From: Agapetus fuscipes
Taxonomy: Eukaryota > Arthropoda > Insecta > Trichoptera > Glossosomatidae
Length of the DNA stretch: 64,000 nucleotides
Direction of reading: 5' to 3'
Assembly: GCA_951799405.1 (NCBI GenBank)
Contig: OX637342.1
Coordinates: 19,515,298 to 19,579,297, forward strand
A program made the position numbers and the translations under genes. The notes below the pieces were generated by a model. That model was not told where the DNA came from. It was given only the letters and a program-made list of their open reading frames with translations, and did not search any database. Of this stretch, positions 41,192 through 52,860 are shown piece after piece (the first letter of the stretch is position 1; each line of letters starts with the position of its first letter).

Positions 41192-41449
41192 TGCTGGGAA
41201 ACTAGAAAGTTTGATACAAACTTGCCTCAAGTGTATATACTTGCCATGGTGAACTTGCAGCAAGCCTTCACTTTTGACACATCAAACTTGTTGCAAGTCA
41301 GATTCAAGTTTAAAATGCTTTCTGGGATAGCATTTAAAGGAGAAACCCTTTATACTCCTGGAATAAAATTCAATTTGAAGGATCGTATAAATATGCATTT
41401 TTTTCTGGATGTATTATTTGACTCGCGTGAAGTTTAAATTTTTTCATTT

Positions 41450-42671
41450 AGTTCATTTTGAAAGTATCCTATAAAAAATAGGATTTAAAAAAAACCCCTC
41501 CTCCCTCAAATCATGTAGGTAAGATGATAGTTCAATTCAAAATCACAATTAGTTTTTTTACATGTTTATTGCTTTTATCTTGTATTTTATTTATATCGAT
41601 GTTTTATCTCGTTCTTTTTATAGATTTTGTACAAACGTTTAATTTTTTAATCTTCGATTTTGAATTTTAAATAAATATTTTTTGAAAAATTACTTGGAAT
41701 TTATTGAATAAATAGGAAATAATAGCCGTTGAAAGTATGTGTAGAAAATGCAGATTATTATTTTATAAGCACTCTATGATAAGCACGCTCGTCAAATAAA
41801 TTATGATACAAAATGAATAAAATTTCAAAGATGGCATTGTTTTGCAAAAGTGCTATCTACACATTTTTTGTAAAAGCTTTTCAATAAAAAATTGCAAGTA
41901 AAACAGTTTCCTGTAAACTTTTGTTGTAAATGTTGGCGACATCGACTTTCATTGTCTATGGTTCTTTTAGTGCTGCCAATGTAGAAAGATTTACTCTGCT
42001 GAAATGTCAGATAGAGTTAAAAAAAAGTGTTCGTTCAAGATTATGATCATTTATCATTCAAACCATAGTGATCGATTTATGTTAATGAATCTTCATTGAA
42101 TTACAAATCAAAATCAGGGAACTCATCTGAGTATTAATGGTATTTGTTGTTGAATTTCTATGAACCTTCACTTAACCATGATTGGAAGGAAGATGTGACA
42201 TTTTCGTTCACCTGGCCACATTTATCATTAGTTAAAATCGAGTGACGGTTCGTTAGTTATGTCAAATTAAAATAATCTTATTTTTTTATCTTTCTCGTAT
42301 TATGAATTAAAACTGTTCGTTCATAGTTATTAAATATAATTTCCCTTTGTAACCCCATCACAAAATCTCACCGTCACCTTCCAATTTATGCACCACCATC
42401 AATATCACAAAACATTTAAAAAATAAATATCGATTTTGTTTACAATCCATCTCACTAATGCATTACAACATGATTATCAAATCAATTAATCCACAAAAGT
42501 AAAACAACTAATTAATTTCAATGTGAACAACAAGGATAAATAATATATTTTTGAATGAACGTGTAAAAAAATGTTTTTGAAGTACAGGTAGATAATATGT
42601 AAGAAAAAAAAGTGTTAAATTCTATAGAATGTAGTTAGATGTATCTAAATTAAAAATTAGTTGAAATAGTG
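41450..42671. other. Upstream of the Popeye exon; no other gene seen
   Basis: This AT-rich kilobase would contain the 5' UTR or preceding intron of the Popeye gene. I see no upstream coding exon. Confidence 0.4.
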
Positions 42672-43208
42672 ATGTTTTTTTTAAGTGCCTTGTCCGTGGC
42701 TGTTACAGATAGTATCGTGAACTCTTCTCTAAGCCATGACAGGGGGTTCTCTTCCTCCCCCAGCCCCGCCAACACTTCTGACTTCTCGCCTTCCAGCTTA
42801 GAGGACTTGTTCACGTCCACAGAGATGGGGCTCGTAGACCACTCCTCCTATCCTGCGGCGCCGATGGAGAACTGGGGGAACGATACGTCGCTAGATAAAA
42901 TATTCAACTCCGCTGTGTTTGGCGTGACCTACTGCACTAAATGGAAGCAAGCAAATCACATATATTTCCAGCTGGCCAATGCGTTCTTCTTCTTGTCCTA
43001 CCTGGCCCCCAGCGGCACGTACGGCTTGCTGTTCCTGCGCTGCACGCTCATGGTCGGCTGTGCGTTTGTGGCGCTGTGGGCGTGGACCATAGAGTGCTTC
43101 TTCGATGCTGTTGTGTGGAATATTGTGTTTGTGGTGATCAACTTCGTGCACATCTCCATCTTGCTGTTCTACCTCCGGCCCATCAAGTTCTCCAAGGAAG
43201 TAGAGGAG
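42672..43208 (+). CDS. Popeye domain-containing protein, first coding exon (partial gene)
   Basis: The exon starts at the ATG 42672 (the codon before it is GTG) and ends at a consensus donor GAG|GTGAGT after 179 codons, phase 0; the frame beyond the donor is intronic and stops soon. An acidic, Ser-rich N-terminus with NxS/T sites is followed by 'YCTKWKQANHIYFQLANAFF' and three hydrophobic helices (about residues 95-165), then 'LRPIKFSKEVEE'. This is the Popeye family pattern: extracellular N-terminus, three membrane spans, then the cytoplasmic cAMP-binding Popeye domain, which must lie in later exons. POPDC/Bves proteins act in muscle and epithelial membranes, bind cAMP and modulate TREK-type channels in vertebrates. 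High GC and codon order differ sharply from the flanking AT-rich DNA. No downstream exon was seen up to 64000. Confidence 0.9.
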
Positions 43209-43444
43209 GTGAGTCCCTACATAAGCTTCACTTCCTTCTGTGTCTAGAAAATAAATATAATGCAAATCTTGTATTAAAAGTAAGTCAGGTGTGCAGGAAG
43301 TACAACATGGCTCAAGATTTGCTGAGCTCAGATCAAGGTCTGTGGGAGACTCGCGTCCTGAGCAGACAAGACACTATCCTTTCACATGTGCTTATATGTT
43401 GTCAAAAAATTAAGTGACTAATTACAATTTGTAACTCTGTCATC

Positions 43445-43875
43445 GTTCCGCTGGGGGCAGCCAGAGCCTCTGTAGAGTTGCCCCCATTTCTTCTCTCCTC
43501 GCATACTCCTTTCAAATCATTCATATCCATTAAATTTTTTATACATCTCCTTTTTTTACATTCACTCTACATATCCAATTCTTTAACATTTTCTCCCATC
43601 AGATCAAGCCACACCATAGCACGACAACCCGGGTGGGTCACGGTCTCTCTGATCAACTACAGCCACCGCTGCTTATCAAATACCTTCCTCCTCCAGTCCC
43701 ACGCACCTACCGCAGGACATTTCACCACCACTCCATCCAATCATCTTAATCGAGGTCTTCCCACTGTCCTGCGCCCCATTGGGTCCATCATCACAATATT
43801 TTTTTCTACAATGATACATTTGCTGGATGTGACCTGGCCAATGCAGTCTACTAACTGTTACCTCCCATTCCATGT
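43445..43875 (-). pseudogene. Two adjoining LINE RT-ORF C-terminal fragments
   Basis: 43445-43620 matches the 13195 and 21408 fragments in block order. 43620-43875 encodes 'VSRLHWPGHIQQM' and 'DDGPNGAQDSGKTSIKMI', a decayed LxW-GH--RM and G-R--GRP-KR segment. Both have lost the RT core and lie in the putative Popeye intron. Confidence 0.5.
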
Positions 43876-45385
43876 CAACATCTCGGTGAAAGTCATTACT
43901 TCAGAATCACACAGATTTCAGCCAAACCAAAGGCCATTATAAAGCTAGCTGAGTTTTGCTTTTTATTCTTCAAAGCCACATCAAGGTGCATTAAAAGGAC
44001 GCCCTCAAGTTAGTTGTTAACTTTTCCAATATGTCCTCCTCTATTTTATGTGAAAGTAAAGTGACGAGTTTTACACAGCACAGTTCAGTGCTTGCTGTTC
44101 TTTGCTCAAGTCTGCCGGCCTCTCGTGCAAAACTTTAGTTTGACTCTTCCACTTTGACTTTTTGTTTGTGGTAAACTTGGGAAAGAATCAAACTGAAGCT
44201 CTGGGAAACTTTTTCCTTGACGGATTATTTTCCTTCACTCCGGGACAAAGGCATCCTCACTTCTTTGTAAAAAGCTACTAGGTATTTGTTGTTTTTATTT
44301 TTGTTCATCGTTTGATTTATATTTTGGTTGGTAGCTGGACTGAATACGATGGTTCCTTGTTTCATGATCCTGGAGTGGTGAAGATAAACTTTTGAATGCT
44401 CCACATGTGCAACTCATTGGCTGACGTCTGAGAGCGTTTTCCTTTAATCTTATCAGCTGATTGTAATCGGCACTGAAGACGCTTCATGTGTGTAATACTT
44501 TCGGATAATGTAGATTATGCTCTTTGAAGTGCTATTAATTCATAAACTCGCGCTGTAAATGAGTCGCTTAAGAACCAGAGGCGGCAATCTAGGATTATTT
44601 TCATACGTGAGATAAATGCATGGTCACCCCGGAAGTCACATCCTCATCACTTCCATATATTTTTATAATTTTCAAAAATACTCCTAGAATGCCACCTCTG
44701 ATTCTGTTCGACTCAAATAGTATTTTTTTAAATGAAATATTTACTGTTGCAGATATATGTGTTATCATATTTCTTGTCTGTATCTATTAATCCTTCTCCT
44801 GGCAGCGCGGCTCAGCCTGCTGTGTGTAATGTACGTGCACTCAAAGAGAAAAATGTATTTTTACGTAACATGCACAACCTTCTGATGGCGCAGCAGCCAC
44901 ATCTCTCCTGGGCCTCCTGCTCCTCCTGTCCTCAGCGGCGGACTCCCACTGGTCCCCTGGAGAAGCTCCTCTGCACCTCCCTCCCTCCTGGGCCTTCTGC
45001 TCCTGCTGTTGGTTGTTGTTGATTGTTTCGTTGATCTGTAAGGCTTACCATGTGTTGCCTACCTTGTAGGTACATGTGCCTGTATAGGAGCATCAGCTAG
45101 TTTTGACCTCGCCATGAAGCGCCTACTTGCCATTGGCAGCAGAGACTTGTACATTAGATATTCCTTTAACATAACTGCGGCAACGCTGTAATGCCATCTG
45201 TGTTTAAACACTTGAAGGATATAATTTAAGCCTATCTAGCAAGCGATGCTATGGAATGTCCTAACTTCCTAAAAAAAAGGAAAACGACTTCTTCTAAGAA
45301 TCAAAGTTGAAACATATCATGTGCTTTGGTACTCTGAATGGGTAAAGTTGTGGAATCTCGTTCAAAGCGCGATGAAGGGTCTTGA
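43876..45385. other. Putative intron, no gene supported
   Basis: A GC-rich patch at 44880-45010 with two similar 'tcctgggcc(t/c)tcctgctcc' stretches is open in two frames. One frame is leucine-rich like a signal peptide, but it lacks a start and splice signals I can defend. Confidence 0.35.
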
Positions 45386-45586
45386 TTGCTTGCTTGTCTC
45401 ACAATCATAGTTCGCTGTACCAACTCCGTTCGCAGCATCAGAGCAAAAGGGGAAACAGCTGATCTTTTTTATTATGGCGAACCAATGGTCGCTCGGCATA
45501 TTTTGGCACGAAGCTTAGAAGTAAGTTTGATTTTACAGGAACCGGAAATTTTTCACGCGGTTGTCGTCCCGTGGCTGAAATGCTAA
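45386..45586 (+). other. Unrecognised ORF
   Basis: An open frame of 66 codons includes 'CTNSVRSIRAKGETADLFYY' and 'MVARHILARSLEVSLI', with less AT-biased codons than the surroundings. An acceptor-like 'cacaatcatag' and a donor-like 'gtaagt' lie inside the region, but in another relation to the frame. It may be a decayed transposase or chance; I cannot assign it. Confidence 0.25.
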
Positions 45587-45749
45587 TGGAGATTCATTTT
45601 GGTTCTGAAGCGATCAGGTCTTCCTCAAACATAGGTGGGAATAGAAAACAACCGAGCAAACATCCTACTTCACAGGTTGTGTGTACATCTCGGGGAGTGC
45701 TTGTATCAGTGTAAAGGGAGTTCCTGTAGCGACGTTGCCGCTGCGAGCT

Positions 45750-46160
45750 GTTAATGGTTGCGCTGTGTAAGACGTCGTGTCCCAGTGGAGCGCCCCTGCT
45801 GCGCCCCCTGCGGCCCACCCCCCTGGTAACCTCCCTATGCGCCGCTTTCGGTGAAATGTGCTCCGGCCTACTTTCTCCCTGCCCCGCCCGCGCCGCGAAA
45901 ATTGCACAATTAGGCATCGCCATCACAGTATTAGCGCTGTGTGGAGCACGCTGCATAGAAATGCAGTGTTGGTTGCGCCACTCACCGTCACGTGTCGGGT
46001 GTCGGGTCCGTATATTAATCGGAGGTTCCAATGGCAGAACATTATGTATGAAGCTATTCACACTTGTCGGAACCCGATTTTGTCCGAAATGCTATGCCAC
46101 TGGAACCTCCGATTAATATACAGATCCGACACCCGACAAGTGGGAACGAGCTCTAACACT
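45750..46160. other. GC/CpG-rich island with a 44-bp imperfect hairpin
   Basis: 45775-45960 is markedly GC- and CpG-rich. Next to it 45993-46036 ('tgtcgggtgtcgggtccg' onward) is inverted at 46095-46138 with few mismatches and a 58-bp spacer. Whether this is a small foldback transposon or a regulatory island cannot be told from sequence. Confidence 0.6.
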
Positions 46161-46720
46161 CACCTTAGGCTGCCCTCGAGCAGGCGGGTGCAGAGGGTGT
46201 AGGCAAATATATTTCAGAATAAATATTTGCCCATTCCTTTAAAACAACTCATTTTAAATTGACTTAAGTGCTAAAGATGGCTCCAATCAAACTTAAATTT
46301 TCAACATAAAGTAATTTGAACATAAAGCTTAAATGGTTTTTACCATATATTGCCTACCTATTAGGCGCATGTGCCTGTATGGGATGCACGCCCCTGCCCT
46401 CGAGCTTAAGGCCCATTTACATTTGTCACTTTTGATGATCATCTTGGAGGAATCATCGAAAGTGACAAGTGTAAATTGCCTTTCATTGTGATTTCATCCA
46501 AAGTGTACACTTAAGATGAAGGATGAAATATTTCGACCCCCGTCCTACTTTTGATGAAAGAGTCGTTCCTCGAAGCGATGATTCATCGAGAGTGAGGGCC
46601 CAATGACAAATGTAAACACTTTGTTTATTACGTTTGTTCACTTCACAAACACCAGTTGATTGTTTTGGGTTTTGGTAGTTTTATTTGATTTAAATATTGT
46701 GCATACCTATCATCGTGGTA

Positions 46721-46987
46721 ATGTCATTCAAGTGGCAAGATAAACACATGGAACTATTTCTAGAAACTTACCAGCGGTATGAGTGCTTGTGGAATAATAA
46801 ATGCAGTGATTACAGCAAAACTAACCTACGGGAAAAAGCGTACTCCTCAATGCTGGCCGATTTAAATTTGCCTGGATTAACTGTACTCGACATCAAGGCA
46901 AAAATAAAAACTATTAGAACACGTTATGGGGCAGAACTTTGCAAGATAAAAAATTCAGAAAGAAGAAAGAAGAAAGTTTTATTTTAG
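46721..46987 (+). CDS. MADF/Myb-like DNA-binding protein of the Harbinger element (truncated)
   Basis: The ATG at 46721 gives 88 residues. 'FLETYQRYECLWNNKCSDYS' and 'LREKAYSSMLADL' fit the MADF domain (an aromatic-spaced three-helix Myb/SANT-like fold). 'LDIKAKIKTIRTRYGAELCK' is its last helix. In PIF/Harbinger elements such a protein partners the transposase for nuclear import and TIR binding. The C-terminal region is lost at the deletion junction, ending in a Lys-rich 'ERRKKKVLF'. Confidence 0.85.
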   Translation: MSFKWQDKHMELFLETYQRYECLWNNKCSDYSKTNLREKAYSSMLADLNLPGLTVLDIKAKIKTIRTRYGAELCKIKNSERRKKKVLF

Positions 46988-47297
46988 GGCTTAAAGCTTC
47001 TCGGAACCAAGTATCTTTTTTTCTTATCAACGGAGTTACTTTGTCTAGAAGATATGCGAATTGCTCCTCGTTCATTCTTAAATGATTTCTATACACCTCA
47101 GGATTTTCCTCTGCCCATTCTCTTAACAGGGTTGACGAAGCTCCCAGATTTGTCCTCCTTGAAACCCATGGCTTCACCCACCAACGTCTTTGAACACGTT
47201 TACGTGATATAATAGCATTCAATTCATGCAGCAGTCCACGTGAAATTAAGGCAATGCCTCTGCGTATAATTTTTTGATTTCTTCTTGAACGAGACAT
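46914..47297 (-). pseudogene. Harbinger transposase, N-terminal ~105 residues
   Basis: From the ATG at 47297 the frame reads 'RRWWVKPWVSRRTNLGASST', 'LLREWAEENPEVYRNHLRMN', 'EEQFAYLLDKVTPLIRKKDT' and 'WFREALSPKIKLSSF'. That is the HARBI1-like N-terminal helix-turn-helix region in the usual order (RRWWVRPWL; F.nhLRM....F..LL..v.P.I...DT..R..i....rL). After about residue 110 it runs into unrelated sequence at the internal deletion, so the DDE catalytic domain is missing. Confidence 0.88.
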
Positions 47298-47739
47298 CAC
47301 TTTTCACAGACACGAACACTGTGCACGAGAGGTGAAACCAGCAAACTGTAGAAAATATGTAAACGAGGATGATCACCCTGGATGATTTCACTCTGAGTGA
47401 TTCACTTTGGATGTACCTCAAAAGTGATATAATGTAAACCCTGCTTTAGATTGGTTTTTATTTACGCCCCACACTTGCATAGACTGCGGGGGCGGGTTAC
47501 TAAATAGTGTAATCTACTAGATGTGAGGACAAAGGTACAAAACAATATAATAAGACTAGGGGCTCCGCCCCTGGCTGCTACACAGCCCAACCCCTTAACA
47601 TTAGGCAATGTGTATATTGCACATAGTTTTCTTGCGTTAAAACTTGTTATATTAGAGAACATGTAAAATAAAAAATGCAGTTTTTGTGAAAAGTCTTTTA
47701 ACAAAAGAAAGAAAACTAAAAGCAAATAAGAAAACGAAA

Positions 47740-47835
47740 CCAGTTTTAATTTGCTCCATCATAGTCCTTGACTTATATGTTGGTATGAGGCTGACCACCC
47801 AAACTGTTAAAAAACGTTGCACTTTGCCAATGTCA
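47740..47835 (+). repeat. LINE 3'-UTR fragment (TTAGA-tail family)
   Basis: It contains 'ccttgacttatatgttggtatg', minus the ends, then 'gctgaccacccaaactgtt' and 'tttgccaatgtcaccc'. A fragment of the RT end ('aaggacagaaagaaatggcg') follows at 47875. Confidence 0.75.
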
Positions 47836-47924
47836 CCCAACAAAAGAAGAGGGAGGAAATGTAAGAATTATGTAAGGACAGAAAGAAATGGCGGTTGATC
47901 TGTAATGTTGGAGGCTATCTATCT

Positions 47925-48170
47925 ATAATCTAAGCTGCAAAGATATGTTAACATTTAAGACTCATATTAAATGCATGCCCACAGACAGGCACATGTAGGT
48001 TCGCGCCTTCACATTTTGCATGTGTACATACAAATAAACAAAACCTCACGTGAATATAAACCTTGCAACTCCTGCCGCCGTTCCCTGAACCGGCATGGCA
48101 TTGGCAAAAGTGAACCGATTTTTACAGCACGGGTGGTCAGCCTCACACCAACCTATCAGTCAAGGAGCAC
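47925..48170 (-). repeat. LINE 3'-UTR fragment (TTAGA-tail family)
   Basis: The minus strand gives 'ctgataggttggtgtgaggc', 'gctgtaaaaatcggttcact' and 'tgtgggcatgcatttaatat'. It is tail-to-tail with the preceding copy. Confidence 0.8.
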
Positions 48171-48284
48171 AAAAAATGTAAATGATTTACAAAAATTCTT
48201 ATTTACTTATACACATAACAGATCCAAATTAAAAGAAAGTAAAATTAGACTTAATATTTAAATTAAATTGAAATTCGTTTTGTT

Positions 48285-48600
48285 TTTAGTTTTGATGTCC
48301 ATACATATTATTATTTGTTGATTTAAAAAAATGAAATTTGTCGTGTATGTTCCTTGACTTAGTATGCGGCTGACCACCCATACTGTAAAAATGGTTCACT
48401 TTGCCAATGACACCCCTGTTTCAGGGAACGACGGCAAGAGTTGCAGGGCTTATGTTCATTTGAGATTGGGTTTTTATATTGTAGGCCCACATGCGGCATG
48501 TGTTAGCGCGAAATTATGCGTGTCTGCTTGTGGGAATGCATTTAATATAAATCCTAAATGATATATATCTTTGTAGCTTAGATAAGATTAGATTAGACCC
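48285..48600 (+). repeat. LINE 3' UTR (TTAGA-tail family)
   Basis: Almost complete UTR, from 'gttttgatgtccatacat' to 'gataagattagattag', with a small deletion at 48361 after 'ttccttgactta'. Confidence 0.85.
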
Positions 48601-48880
48601 CTGTTCCAGGGAAGGTTGGCAAAATTTACAGGCAAAAGTTTGTTTGTGGGCATGCATTGTATATGAGCTTTGAATCTTTATACATCCTTGCAACTTAGAT
48701 TATAGACCTCTGTGTCAGGGAAGGTCGGCAAAAGTTGTAGGGCTTATGTTCATTTGAGGTTTAGTTTTTTTTTTAAGTAGGTACACATTCAGCATTTGTA
48801 AGCGCGAACTACACGTGTTTGTTTATGGGCATGCATCTGAGAGCTGTAAATGAATATATCCTCTGCAACTAAGATTACAG
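48601..48880 (+). repeat. Two further 5'-truncated LINE tails
   Basis: 48601-48705 and 48706-48880 each begin near the 'ctgt.tcagggaagg' block and end 'gcaactnagattatagat'. Three tails therefore lie in direct series here. Confidence 0.75.
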
Positions 48881-49595
48881 ATTTAAATCCATTTATATTT
48901 TTTTTGTTTGTTTTTTTGATTTGTACCTATCAAATAAAAAAAAATATCGTATAAAAAAAAAACTTACGAATTTTGCCGCTAGATGTCCATATAGACTTTT
49001 TACATTTTCCATACATTTTCCTACATTTCAATACAAAACAAAAAGACGTCTAAAAAAATTAAGCGGCGTTTTAAAAAATACTTTTTTCAGAAATTATAAT
49101 TAGGTACTTCTACTAAAAACTACTGTTTTACGAGGTTTATTTTTTTTTTTGTAAATATTGAAAGAAGGTATATTATATTGGAGTGTGTTTCTCAAACACA
49201 TACATGAATGGTACTGTTTTGCAGCATATATACAAAATTTGATTTTCCATACGTCGAGAATGTATTTCATCTGCTGTGATGGCATTAATTTTGTAAATCG
49301 AATTCCAAACGATGGACGACCATGAAGGGTAATATAATAAAGGATGGTTTGGGCATTTGGAAATCATAGATTTTATTTTATTTTTTATTTTATTTCATAG
49401 GACAACAAACAGCGTTACATAAGAAATATAATAGTAGCAATTACAAAAAAACATGGCCAATTATATGTTGCCACGGATATAAAATTTAGGAAGTTGGAAA
49501 TAATTACAAGATGTTAATTACAAGTAACTAATTACAAGAAAAAAAAAATACTGCTCTCAAAACAGAATATGATGTAAATTTAAAAATAAAGAAAA
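48881..49595. other. AT-rich sequence, no gene
   Basis: Probably includes the 3' UTR of the minus-strand LINE RT fragment that follows. No other signal seen. Confidence 0.4.
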
Positions 49596-50564
49596 TCAGT
49601 TCTCCCTGAGTGAAGCACCCACCGCTTTGCGAAAGTGCGCCGTCTCTAAATGAAAAATATCAATGCTACTGAAACACTTGTTATAAGTTTCACACACCCG
49701 GTAAATTGGCGCGCTCTGAGCATAGTTAGTGCGACACACAGGGAGATGAAAGAGTTGGTCTACCGTGTGCCTGGTTCTGCGAGTTGGAATGTTGAGGGAT
49801 AACATACACAAGATATCAGGGTTATCAATTTTGTTGTGCAAAATGCCGTGGATTAACATCATGTCGCAAACAACACGCCTATCCTCTAGAGAGTCCAGCT
49901 TATGATAGTCAAGGGCTGACTTGTAATCAGGAAAAGATAAGTTAAACTTATAATTTATGTGTTTTATAAATCTTTTTTGTACTCTCTCGATACGTTTTAT
50001 ATGCACCGCATAAGAGGGGGACCAAACAGGGGACATGTACTCAAGAAGTGAGCGAACCATTGTTGTGTAGAGAACTTTTAATACCGTAACTTTTTTGAAG
50101 GGTTTGCAAGTTCGCAAAATGAACCCGAGCACCCTGAATGATCTCTCCAAGACATTGTCAATATGATTCACGAAGGTGAGTTTGCTATCCATTATGACAC
50201 CCAGATCACGTACCCGGTCAACAGACTCGATAGGAAAATTGTTAATATAATAAATATGATTTAAGGGTGAAAGTTTACGTGAGAACGAGACCTTGTGACA
50301 TTTGCTAACATTAATGGATAGTCTATTGGCAGCACAATATTCTGAAAGCCGATCGAGATCTAATTGAAGTATTGCACAGTCAGATGAATCAGAGATTCTC
50401 AAAAAAATCTTCATATCGTCAGCAAATAGGAGATGCTCTGCATGAAGAAAACAGTCACCAATATCGTGGATATACAAAGTAAAGAAAAGGGGTCCCAAAT
50501 GCGATCCCTGGGGAACACCGGAAGGAATGGTGACAAAGTTTGATTTGTTGCCTCCTATTACCAC
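49596..50564 (-). pseudogene. Non-LTR reverse transcriptase, palm to C-terminus (5'-truncated LINE)
   Basis: The frame carries 'VTIPSGVPQGSHLGPLFFTL' (RT motif 4, GVPQGS), 'HLLFADDMKIFL' (catalytic F/Y-ADD), 'LSEYCAANRLSINVSKCHKV' and 'IESVDRVRDLGVIMDSKLTF' (D-LGV-D---F), then the thumb/C-terminus 'LLEYMSPVWSP' and 'RIERVQKRF'. These are CR1/Jockey-type features. It remains open at least 80 bases upstream of 50564, with no ATG; the fingers, endonuclease and ORF1 are absent. The reading frame is intact for 322 residues, implying a young truncated insert. Confidence 0.9.
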
Positions 50565-50799
50565 TGCCTGACGATGATGAACTATGGAAATATTAATTAA
50601 GAGGCGAGGCGAAAGGGGAAGACTTGAAAAGGGTTTATCAAGTTTGTGGAACTGTGCAGATTTAAGATAGAGTGAATGTAAATGAATGAAATGTATGAAG
50701 TGAGTTATGGAGATGAATGGACTGAGAGAAGTGTGTCAGGTTAGGCATAAGTGGAGGAGGCGCTGTAAATGTGCACGATATACTTGCAACTTAGATAAT

Positions 50800-51025
50800 G
50801 AATATAACTCGGAGAAATGAAAGAAGTGTGTAAGGACAGAAAGAAATGGCGGTTAATCTGTGATGTTGGCGACTAGGGTTTTTAAATTTAAATTTGTTAT
50901 CTGTTAGTTTTTGATGTCCATACATATTATAATTTGTGACTTTAAAAATGTAATTTGTCATGTATGTTCCTTGACTTATAAGTTGGTATGCGGCTGACCA
51001 CCTAATCTAATCTAATCTAATCTAA
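50800..51025 (+). repeat. RTE-like LINE end with (TCTAA)n stretch
   Basis: It starts in the RT ORF end ('gtaaggacagaaagaaatgg'), passes the stop region ('gttggcgactagggttttt') and the UTR to 'gcggctgaccacctaatcta', then a TAATC run. The UTR is cut in the middle. Confidence 0.75.
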
Positions 51026-51164
51026 AAAATTAAAATCGAAACCGGTCGTACATTATTAAATTTTACTCGCCCCGTAGCCTTATACAATTTGTTTTTATTT
51101 TTAATTTTTTAAAAATGAAAGGTTACAAAGTGAATGCCTCATCAATTAATGATAATCTAATCTA

Positions 51165-51405
51165 AGCTGCAAAGATATATATCATTTAAGATTTCTATTA
51201 AATGCATTCCCACAAGCAGATATGTATAATTTCGCGCTAACACATGCCGCATGTGGACCTACAATATAAAAACCCAATCTCAAATGAACATAAGCCTTGC
51301 AACTCTTGCCGTCCTTCCCTGAAACGGGGGTGACATTGGCAAAGTGAACCATATTTTACAGTACCTATGGGTGGTCAGCCGCATACCAACCTATCAGTCA
51401 AGGAG
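51165..51405 (-). repeat. LINE 3' UTR (TTAGA-tail family)
   Basis: The minus strand is a nearly complete tail, from 'ctgataggttggtatgcggc' to 'atatctttgcagcttagatt'. Confidence 0.85.
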
Positions 51406-52655
51406 TAGTCAATTATTATGGTTCTTATTTGCTAATGTCATCTCTGTTGCAGTGAATGTCGGCGAAGTGGCAGGGTTTATGAAACCTTCGGAATGGTTTG
51501 TTCATGATGCTGAAATACCGTAGAAAGTTTATTTTCCACTGAAGCTGCCTGAGCCACAGCAGCGCGTGCCAGGGTACAGCTAGTAGTTTATATTATGGCC
51601 TACATTTTTCGGTAAAACGCTGTGGTCGAGTTGACACGTGGAGGTTTATACTTGGGGTGATGTACATCAGCTTTAATATTCATGGCTTTAACCACTGGAG
51701 GAGAGGGAGGTGAGATGGCCGCATGCATACTGCAGGGAAACAAAATAGCTTACATTATTTATTGCGGCCTTGCGGAACATGCAATGTATTCAAAGTGAAA
51801 ATAGAAACAGTTCACGGGTCAACGACAGGCTGAACATTGTGGAGCATTTGAATCAGTCGCGAGCATTCCATAGAGACACATGAATGGTTTATTAAAAAAA
51901 CGTTGAGTACTTTATTCTATAATACTCTAGAATCTCAACTGCAAAGATATTTATTTATTTATTTTAAGGAGAAAAAACAGATACAGACACAATAACAAAG
52001 ACAAGAAAAATGTAAACATCGGCCTTATTCATTAGATTGGTTGAACCCATAGATAACGGAATAACTTCTTTTTGTGATCTGTGGTTGAACCCAAAACCGG
52101 AGTTAAACCAGCTTATTAGTATGGGAAAACCGACCTTATACTGGTTTAAAAATTAAAACCTTTTTATGAATAAGGCGGAAACAGTAGAGTGCCTTAATCC
52201 TAAAGAATTCCCACAGATATGTAAAAAAAATAAAATAGCTGACAAAAAAAATCGATGAAGTAATAATTAAATCAAATTAATAACAGAAATAAAAATAAGA
52301 GGAAAGAAAAAAAAAGTGAAAAGAGAAACTAAAAATAAACAAAAATATATAGAAAAAAGAAAACCCAATCAAGATACGAGTACAATGGATGGCAAGGACA
52401 TTTTATAAATACTCTTTAATAAGTCAGATCTAAAGGAGTACTTCCCTTTATTAAATATATCTAATTCACTAATATATATATATTATAGTCACTGCAAATT
52501 CTATACATAGGAGCTCTTTTACCTGAGTTTGTTTGACATTTGGGCAGAAAAAATATTTGTAACGAACGGGATGCACTTCTTGGTATGCGAAAATTAATCT
52601 GACATATATTTAGATATTATGATACAGATATTATGTATATATTCAGAATTCATGC
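51406..52655. other. No recognised gene
   Basis: 51420-51500 retains a weak LINE-tail remnant ('gcagtgaatgtcggcgaagt'). The rest is AT-rich and A-rich. Confidence 0.35.
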
Positions 52656-52659
52656 TAGA

Positions 52660-52860
52660 ATCATTGCCCACAAGCATAGTTCACACGTAGGTACACATGC
52701 CGCATGTGACCTTTCAACATAAAAACCAAAATCTCAAATGAGCATAAGCCCTGCAACTCCTGCCGACTTTCCCTGAAACCGGGAAGGCATTGGAAACAGC
52801 GAACTATTTTTTACAGCATGGAGATCACCGTCATACCAACCTATTAGTCAAAGAACAGAA
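52660..52860 (-). repeat. LINE 3'-UTR fragment (TTAGA-tail family)
   Basis: The minus strand has 'gactaataggttggtatgac', 'ggcaggagttgcagggctta' and 'gcggcatgtgtacctacgtg'. It is diverged. Confidence 0.75.

Larger units (their letters stand above)
46409..47445. mobile_element. PIF/Harbinger DNA transposon, internally deleted
   Basis: Imperfect terminal inverted repeats ('tttacatttgtcacttttga' at left; 'tttacattatatcacttttg' on the minus strand at right) and TTA on both sides (46406-46408, 47446-47448) are standard for this superfamily. Inside are a MADF-domain ORF (+) and the N-terminus of a Harbinger transposase (-), converging and joined at about 46980 by a deletion that removed the DDE core. 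It is non-autonomous. Confidence 0.88.

Noticed and set aside
43209..43247. Continuation of the Popeye ORF to its stop
   Set aside because: A consensus GTGAGT donor at 43209 ends the homologous sequence; the following 12 codons are intronic read-through.
44732..45022. 96-residue plus-strand ORF with a hydrophobic start
   Set aside because: No homology I recognise; the GC-rich part is internally repetitive, and another frame looks equally protein-like.
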